Shown one piece after another: positions 24,547 to 29,346 of a DNA stretch of 29,346 bases (positions within the stretch are counted from its first letter, which is position 1; each line of letters begins with the position of its first letter). A model generated the notes under the pieces. It saw only the letters and a program-made list of their open reading frames with translations. It was not told the origin of the DNA and made no database searches. The position numbers were made by a program, and so were the translations under genes. The stretch lies in contig NZ_LVCF01000044.1 in NCBI RefSeq assembly GCF_001594145.1, positions 1 to 29,346 on the forward strand. Direction: 5' to 3'. The stretch comes from Branchiibius sp. NY16-3462-2. Lineage in GTDB: Bacteria > Actinomycetota > Actinomycetes > Actinomycetales > Dermatophilaceae.

Positions 24547-25845
24547 TCAGACCCCGAAGCTGGGACGCAACGGGTAGGAGGCATCGCCGGATTGCGGGAC
24601 CTTGACCCCGAGGACCTGGTGCAGCTGGATCCGGTTCGTCTCGAACGACAGGGAGGATCCGGCTAGGTAGAGACCCCAGATCTTGGCGGTAGGCTCGCCG
24701 GCCTCGGCAACGCAGGCGTCCCAGTTGTCCGAGAGGTTGCGGCACCAGGCCCGGCAGGTGCGCGCATAGTGCTCACGCAGATCCTCGACGTGCCGGATCT
24801 CGAAACCCTCGTCCTGCATCGCACTGACGATCGTCCCGACACCGGTGATCTCGCCGTCCGGGAAGACGTAACGGTCGATGAATCCGCCCTTGGTCAGGGA
24901 CGGCGCCTTGTTGTCGGGACGGGTGATGCTGTGGTTCAGCATCCGCCCGCCGTCGCGCAGGTGCGTCATCCCGAACCGGAAGTACGCCGGGTAGTTCCGG
25001 ACGCCGATGTGTTCGGTCAGCCCGATCGAGCTGAGGGCATCGAATCCGGTCTCGGTGACGTCGCGGTAGTCGCTGTAGCGGATCTCGGCCCGGTCATCGA
25101 GACCGAGTTCCTTGATCTTCTGTTCGCCCCAGGTCGCCTGCTCGCGCGACAACGTCACCCCGAGCGCCGTGACGCCGTAGTGCTCGACCGCGTGGCGAAC
25201 CATGCCACCCCAGCCGCAGCCGATGTCCAGCAAGCGCATTCCCGGCTCCAGGCCGAGCTTCTTGCATACCAGGTCGTACTTGTGGAACTGGGCTTCCTCC
25301 AGCGTCGCGCCGTCATACGGGTAGCAGGCACAGGTGTAGGTCATCGAGTCCCCGAGGACCATCTCGTAGAACTCGTTGCTCACGTCGTAGTGGTGCTGGA
25401 TCGCCTCGGAGTCCCGCTTGCGCGAGTGCCGCAGACCTTCGACCGCACGACGCCACTGCGACGGCGCCTCCTGCGGCGGCGGGGGCGGCGGCTTCAGCGC
25501 GCCCAGGCCGACCGCGGACAGCATCGCCGGAATCTCCCGCAGCGGTGGCGTTTTCGGCTCGAACCCACTCCAGAAGATGTTCAGGAAGTCGTAGGGGTCG
25601 CCCAGATCGACGCCGGACAACGTCAGGTCACCGCTGACGTAGGCTCGCGCGAGCCCCAACTCGCCGGGGTGGGTGATCAGGTAGCGGATACCCCGCTCGT
25701 TCTCGACGTGCACGGCGTACGGCGCGTCTGCGTTTCCGCCGACCGAACCGTCGTAGGCGGTGACGCTGAACGGGGCGTCCTCACCGATCAGTTTGGTGAC
25801 GACATCGCCGATCGTCATCGTTCCGTTGCTTCGCGTCATGCTCAT
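24547..25845 (-). CDS. tmsB: SAM-dependent fatty-acid methyltransferase (cyclopropane-synthase family, TmsB/BfaB type)
   Basis: A 432-residue member of the cyclopropane-fatty-acyl-phospholipid synthase family. After a family-specific N-terminal region (about 1-130, containing a PPPPPP linker at 119-124), the core reads HHYDVSNEFYEMVLGDSMTY (151-170), the SAM site LLDIGCGWGG (205-214), and EHIGVRNY further on. Paired with the adjacent FAD-binding oxidoreductase it matches the two-gene system that makes 10-methyl branched (tuberculostearic-type) fatty acids: the methyltransferase adds a methylene at the double bond of oleoyl phospholipid and the partner reduces it. A plain cyclopropane synthase is less likely because of this pairing. 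ATG 25845 overlaps the upstream TGA by 4 nt. Confidence 0.85.
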   Translation of the reverse strand: MSMTRSNGTMTIGDVVTKLIGEDAPFSVTAYDGSVGGNADAPYAVHVENERGIRYLITHPGELGLARAYVSGDLTLSGVDLGDPYDFLNIFWSGFEPKTPPLREIPAMLSAVGLGALKPPPPPPQEAPSQWRRAVEGLRHSRKRDSEAIQHHYDVSNEFYEMVLGDSMTYTCACYPYDGATLEEAQFHKYDLVCKKLGLEPGMRLLDIGCGWGGMVRHAVEHYGVTALGVTLSREQATWGEQKIKELGLDDRAEIRYSDYRDVTETGFDALSSIGLTEHIGVRNYPAYFRFGMTHLRDGGRMLNHSITRPDNKAPSLTKGGFIDRYVFPDGEITGVGTIVSAMQDEGFEIRHVEDLREHYARTCRAWCRNLSDNWDACVAEAGEPTAKIWGLYLAGSSLSFETNRIQLHQVLGVKVPQSGDASYPLRPSFGV

Positions 25846-27218
25846 TTGCGCAACACCGCCTTCGTGTAGAGGTCCGGCAACCGGCCCGAGGGGTCGTACC
25901 GCTTCTTGATCGCTTGGTAGGTCTCGCCGCCGTAGAGCTGCCAGAAGGTGTCTTCGTCGTAATACGCGTCGCTGTAGAGCGATTTGTGCCCGTCGAACTT
26001 TCCGACCGCGCGCTCGATGCGCCGGTTGACGTCGCCGTCCTGCGCGCCGTCTTCAATGGGCACCGTTGCCCAAAACCCAACATTGACATACGTTTCCCCG
26101 GTCCGCATCGGGTACAGCGGCCAGGGTTGGCCCGGGGCGGTGTGATCTGCAAGACGCATGGGGCACAGCCACACCGGGCTGATCGGCACATTCTGGGTGA
26201 ACCAGTGCAGGAATTCCGCGGTCCGTCCGATCGGCAACTCCACGTCTTGGATGACCCGCTCGCGCGCCGGTTTGCCCCGCCACTGGTCGATGCGTGCCTT
26301 GACCTCGTGGGTCGTCTCGAAGCGGATGATCTTGCTGTAGACGTCGCTGCGTTTGTAGCGATCCGGCCACAGCCTGCGGACCATCGGCCGACCGAGCCCG
26401 AGGGCGCCATTGCACCAGAACCAGTCGGTGTCCCAGCGCCAGATGTAGTCCTTGACCGTGAGGTAGTCATCGCTGCGCTGCTGGATCGAGCGGTAGTAGA
26501 TCTGCTGCCCGGTGTAATCGCTGACGTACGGCGCGTGGTCGGCGAACGTGGCGACCACCAGGTAGGCCTCGTGCCGGGAGAACACGACCCCGTCCAGGAA
26601 GTCGACCGTCCGGCCGTCGTGCTCGCCGCTGCGCACGATCTGGTCCGTCGCGGCGATACACGAGTCCAGATCGTCGTACCGCAGGTGCTGCAGTCGCACG
26701 AACGGCTTCACTGGCATGAGCTTGATCCGCAGGCGGACCGAATAGCCCAGCGAGCCGTAGGAATTCGGGAACGCGCGGAAGAGATCGGCGTGCTCACCGT
26801 CGGGAGTGACGTGCAGGATCTCGCCGGCACCGGTCAGGATGTCCAACTCGGTCACCGACTCGTGCGGCAGGCCCATCCGGAAGCTGGAGGATTCGATACC
26901 CAGACCCGTGACCGCGCCGCCGAGAGTGATCGTGCGCAGTTGCGGCACGACGTACGGCATCAGCCCGAAGGCCAGTGTCTCGGCGACGAGATCCTCATAC
27001 GTCGTCATCCCCTGGACGTCGGCGGTCAGCGCCTCCGGATCGATCGAGATGACGTGGTTCAGGTCCGTGACATCCAGACCGGGGCTGCTGATGCGTTCGC
27101 GGTTGCGGAACAGGTTGGAAGTCTTCTTGGCCAACCGGACCGGCTGATCATGAGGCAGGGTGGCCAACTGATCGCGCACCCGCTGCACGGCCGCGAGGTG
27201 AGCTTGTTGTCCGATCAT
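25842..27218 (-). CDS. tmsA: FAD-binding oxidoreductase for 10-methyl fatty acids (TmsA/BfaA type)
   Basis: A 458-residue flavoprotein of the FAD-binding type 4 (PCMH/DHCR24-like) family. The FAD domain covers about residues 45-175: VQGMTTYEDLVAETLAFGL, then the pyrophosphate loop LGGAVTGLGIESSSF, then SYGSLGYSVRL. The rest resembles DHCR24/DIMINUTO-type reductases. In the 10-methyl fatty-acid pathway such a protein reduces the 10-methylene intermediate made by the methyltransferase encoded next. AGGAG lies 7 nt before the ATG at 27218. First gene of the pair; it follows the DUF2207 gene after 44 bp and may be partly read from it. Confidence 0.85.
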   Translation of the reverse strand: MIGQQAHLAAVQRVRDQLATLPHDQPVRLAKKTSNLFRNRERISSPGLDVTDLNHVISIDPEALTADVQGMTTYEDLVAETLAFGLMPYVVPQLRTITLGGAVTGLGIESSSFRMGLPHESVTELDILTGAGEILHVTPDGEHADLFRAFPNSYGSLGYSVRLRIKLMPVKPFVRLQHLRYDDLDSCIAATDQIVRSGEHDGRTVDFLDGVVFSRHEAYLVVATFADHAPYVSDYTGQQIYYRSIQQRSDDYLTVKDYIWRWDTDWFWCNGALGLGRPMVRRLWPDRYKRSDVYSKIIRFETTHEVKARIDQWRGKPARERVIQDVELPIGRTAEFLHWFTQNVPISPVWLCPMRLADHTAPGQPWPLYPMRTGETYVNVGFWATVPIEDGAQDGDVNRRIERAVGKFDGHKSLYSDAYYDEDTFWQLYGGETYQAIKKRYDPSGRLPDLYTKAVLRK

Positions 27219-27262
27219 GGTGATCTCCTCTGCCCGCTAAGCCATTTATATAGCTACTCTAC
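27219..27262 (-). promoter_or_regulatory. AT-rich promoter candidate for tmsAB
   Basis: The short gap holds, on the minus strand, TAGAGT (27261-27256) and TATAAA (27250-27245), either of which could be a -10 box. It is the most AT-rich spot nearby. No hairpin is seen, so read-through from the DUF2207 gene is also possible. Confidence 0.35.
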
Positions 27263-29119
27263 CTACCAGCTGCTGGCGCCGCCGCCGCCCATACCTCCAC
27301 CGGCGAAGCCGCCGCCGCCGAAGCCGCTGCCACCGGACGAACCGGGGGTGCTCACGAAGGTTCCGGCCGAGACCGTACCGAATGCGTCGACGCCACTTCC
27401 GATACTCTCAAACCCGCTGAAGCCAGGGTTGATCGGGATGTACCACATGGGCATGATGATCGGACGGCCTTGTGCCGCAGCCGCTTCCGCGACCTGGCCG
27501 AATACTTTCGACCACCGCTCGGCAATACCGAAGACCACGGCGTACGGCAGATACTTGCTGAAGATCTGCGAGGCTTCCTCGAATTTGATCTGACCCGCCT
27601 CTGCCGTTTCCAGGTACTGCTTGAAGCCCAGGGACTGCTGGGTTATCGCGCTGCCGAGCGCCGTACGTGATGCCATCCGGCGGCCCATGAACATCACGAT
27701 CAGGCCGGCGATCACCAGACCGATCGGCAGGCCGATGGCTGCCATCGCCAGGTTGGCGAGGAAGACGAACGAGGCGATCGCGGCACCGATGAGCAACGCG
27801 CCCAGCATCTGCCAGCGTGATCGGACCGCCGCAGGGTTCTGCCGGAACCAACCCCGGTGGATCGTCTCGGCGTACATCTCACTCTTGGCGCTGGCCAGGG
27901 TGCTCGCGAAGTGGTTCTTCAACTGGGACAACTGGATCGGCGATCCACGGCTGAACAACCCACGCAGCACCACCTGTTCGTACTGCAGCAGCGGCTCGGT
28001 CTCCTCGCTGCGCGTCGCCGTCAACTCCCAGTCGCCGGCCGCGAACATGCCGCGCTGTTCGACCTCCCGCATGGTCAGATACCCGCGAGCCGCGAGGTCG
28101 ACCACGGTGGCGCTCACGTCGACCGTGTCCGCGGATTCGTCGATGAGGGTGCCCATCAAGCCTGCCCGCACACCGGCCGGGGGGTTGAACTGCACCGCGA
28201 TCGGTTGCTTGCCGCCGCGCACGACCTGACCCTCGCCCTCGGTGGGCGTCAGGCCCGGGGTCAGGCCGGCGTACCGCTCGTCACGGCCGCGCTTCCAGAA
28301 CAGGGCTCCCATGCCGCCCGCGGCCAGGACGGGCAGCGCGATACCGCCGACCAGACCGACCTTGGCCAGCGCCGCCTTCTGATCCGGGGTCAGGCCGCTG
28401 CTGTCGTCCTGGTCAGCCGAACCGTCCCGCAGGATCGGGTCGGTGTTCGTGAAGGCCGAAGTGGGCATGGCGCTCACCACCGAAACCTCTTGGTAGGCGG
28501 CCAGGTTCGATGCGGAGAACGTGGCATCGCCGCCGGCGCTGGCCTGGCACTGGTTAGTGCTCTTCGCCGCACCGTAGTAACAGGCTGCCTTCGTGCTGGC
28601 CGCCGGACCCGCGACCGTCACCCGCACCGAGTTGATCGGGACTGAAACTTGGGCGCCGGTGACGTTCCAGTAGAACTCGGTCGTACCGTTGTCCTGCTTG
28701 TTCACGACGCCGTGCAATGTGTAGGAGATCGTGTACTTCTGCGTGCCGGAGACCGTGGTGTTCGGGTCACCGATCCGCAGCACGGTGTTCGCCCCGGACT
28801 CCGTGCGCTGCACTTCCGTCGGCGCACCGGTCGAGCTGCTCACCGACACGTCGTCCAAGTCGTAGCTGCGGTATTTGTCCGGCTGCGGTTCGTAGCCCTG
28901 CCGCGTGATGATCCACCGCTTGATGCCGTGCGCATCCTGACCGGGCGCGAACTGCCAGGTCAGCTGCTCGGTGACCCGCGCGGTGCCGTCCGCCTTTACG
29001 TCGTAGGTGCTGACCCAGCTGATGATTCGCTCACCCGTCGCCGCGGACGCCATGGAGGCGGGTCCGAAGACCAATGCAGCCAGCATTCCGATGACGGCCA
29101 GAATCCGTACCCCACGCAT
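27263..29119 (-). CDS. DUF2207 membrane protein with Gly-rich C-terminus
   Basis: A 618-residue secreted/membrane-anchored protein. A signal peptide (1-27, ending MASAA) leads to an extracellular DUF2207 region (about 30-220; ISWVSTYDVKADGTARVTEQLTWQF). A membrane span follows near 248-268 (GGIALPVLAAGGMGALFW, then KRGRD), a cytoplasmic domain, two spans around 430-475 (ALLIGAAIASFVFLANLAMA, then IGLPIGLVIAGLIVMF), and a tail of Gly/Phe/Ser repeats ending GGGASSW. Function unknown; the family is common in actinobacteria and often found as neighbouring copies. The ATG at 29119 lies 6 nt after TAGGGT (leaderless). A similar Gly-rich-tailed gene precedes it. Confidence 0.88.
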   Translation of the reverse strand: MRGVRILAVIGMLAALVFGPASMASAATGERIISWVSTYDVKADGTARVTEQLTWQFAPGQDAHGIKRWIITRQGYEPQPDKYRSYDLDDVSVSSSTGAPTEVQRTESGANTVLRIGDPNTTVSGTQKYTISYTLHGVVNKQDNGTTEFYWNVTGAQVSVPINSVRVTVAGPAASTKAACYYGAAKSTNQCQASAGGDATFSASNLAAYQEVSVVSAMPTSAFTNTDPILRDGSADQDDSSGLTPDQKAALAKVGLVGGIALPVLAAGGMGALFWKRGRDERYAGLTPGLTPTEGEGQVVRGGKQPIAVQFNPPAGVRAGLMGTLIDESADTVDVSATVVDLAARGYLTMREVEQRGMFAAGDWELTATRSEETEPLLQYEQVVLRGLFSRGSPIQLSQLKNHFASTLASAKSEMYAETIHRGWFRQNPAAVRSRWQMLGALLIGAAIASFVFLANLAMAAIGLPIGLVIAGLIVMFMGRRMASRTALGSAITQQSLGFKQYLETAEAGQIKFEEASQIFSKYLPYAVVFGIAERWSKVFGQVAEAAAAQGRPIIMPMWYIPINPGFSGFESIGSGVDAFGTVSAGTFVSTPGSSGGSGFGGGGFAGGGMGGGGASSW

Positions 29120-29125
29120 GGCCTC

Positions 29126-29131
29126 ACCCTA
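29126..29131 (-). promoter_or_regulatory. -10 box (TAGGGT) of a leaderless promoter for the DUF2207 gene
   Basis: On the minus strand TAGGGT is followed by 6 nt and then the ATG at 29119. No Shine-Dalgarno sequence is seen. Confidence 0.5.
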
Positions 29132-29194
29132 GTGGGCCGCTACCTCGGTTCAATCCCCAAACATCAATCTGGCGAGTCCTCAACCTCGCCGCTG

Positions 29195-29306
29195 CGCCGC
29201 CGACTCGGCCAGCGCCTCATCGACAACTCCGCGCTCGCTCTTTGTGAGTCCGCCGCCGACTCGGCTAGCGCCTCATCGACAACTCCGCGCTCGCTCTTCG
29301 TCAGTC
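29195..29306. repeat. 56-bp tandem direct duplication
   Basis: Positions 29195-29250 and 29251-29306 match at 53 of 56 positions. The second copy contains the stop codon of the gene at the right edge; the matching place in the first copy reads TGAGTC, so on the minus strand it gives GACTCA without a stop. The repeat therefore looks like duplication of a gene 3' end into the intergenic space. The period is not a multiple of three. Confidence 0.85.
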
Positions 29307-29346
29307 GCCGAACCCACCGAAGTCACCAAAACCCCCACCACCATCC
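29301..29346 (-). CDS. 3' end of a gene encoding a Gly/Phe/Asp-rich tail
   Basis: Only the last 14 codons and TGA (29303-29301) are in the window; they read DGGGGFGDFGGFGD. Such tails are typical of DUF2207 or TPM-domain membrane proteins, and the next gene downstream on the same strand is a DUF2207 protein with a similar tail, so a paralogue is likely. The body of the protein lies outside the window. Confidence 0.6.
   Translation of the reverse strand, partial: DGGGGFGDFGGFGD

Noticed and set aside
25914..27593. Long plus-strand open frame opposite the FAD oxidoreductase
   Set aside because: It mirrors the codon bias of the real minus-strand gene, has no family resemblance, and crosses a gene boundary.

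Overview
The window comes from a high-GC Gram-positive bacterium (Actinomycetota, probably a Micrococcales lineage near the Dermacoccaceae or Intrasporangiaceae; the family-level placement is inference). Support comes from strong GC bias at third codon positions, the actinobacterial DUF3039 protein, a tmRNA whose encoded tag reads ANSKRTDFALAA, many GTG starts, and many genes whose start codon lies 5-9 nt after a TANNNT-like -10 box, as expected for leaderless mRNAs.

Left part (1-7422): the first 130 bp look like the outer end of an IS256-type insertion sequence with the first codons of a gene running off the window. A catabolic block follows: a P1-family (DmpA/BapA-like) aminopeptidase, a CoA-acylating (methyl)malonate-semialdehyde dehydrogenase, a PucR-family regulator, and divergently from it a class III omega-amino-acid aminotransferase overlapping an aminoaldehyde dehydrogenase. 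Together they could release beta-alanine or related omega-amines and convert them to acetyl-CoA. A long palindrome separates the dehydrogenase from the convergent regulator.

Middle (7423-18591): a gene-poor 0.4 kb stretch leads to a BrnT/BrnA-like toxin-antitoxin pair with a small palindromic operator candidate. On the minus strand lies a DyP peroxidase - encapsulin - MntP operon; the peroxidase ends in a clear encapsulin-targeting peptide. Next are an SF2 helicase and a phosphonatase-like HAD hydrolase (minus). Divergent from these is a tightly overlapping five-gene operon: an FAD-dependent oxidoreductase of the phosphonate-associated type, a lipoprotein solute-binding protein, two permeases and an ATPase. 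This looks like an organophosphonate (2-aminoethylphosphonate-like) uptake and degradation locus.

Right part (18573-29346): housekeeping genes. These are DUF3039 and YqgE (divergent), a DEAD-box RNA helicase with a long tandem-repeat arginine-rich N-terminal tail, an NAD(P)-dependent malic enzyme, a SIMPL-domain protein, tmRNA (ssrA), a two-gene operon for 10-methyl branched fatty acids (FAD-binding oxidoreductase plus cyclopropane-synthase-like methyltransferase), and a DUF2207 membrane protein. A second gene ending in a Gly-rich tail runs in from the right edge. A 56-bp tandem duplication lies between the last two.
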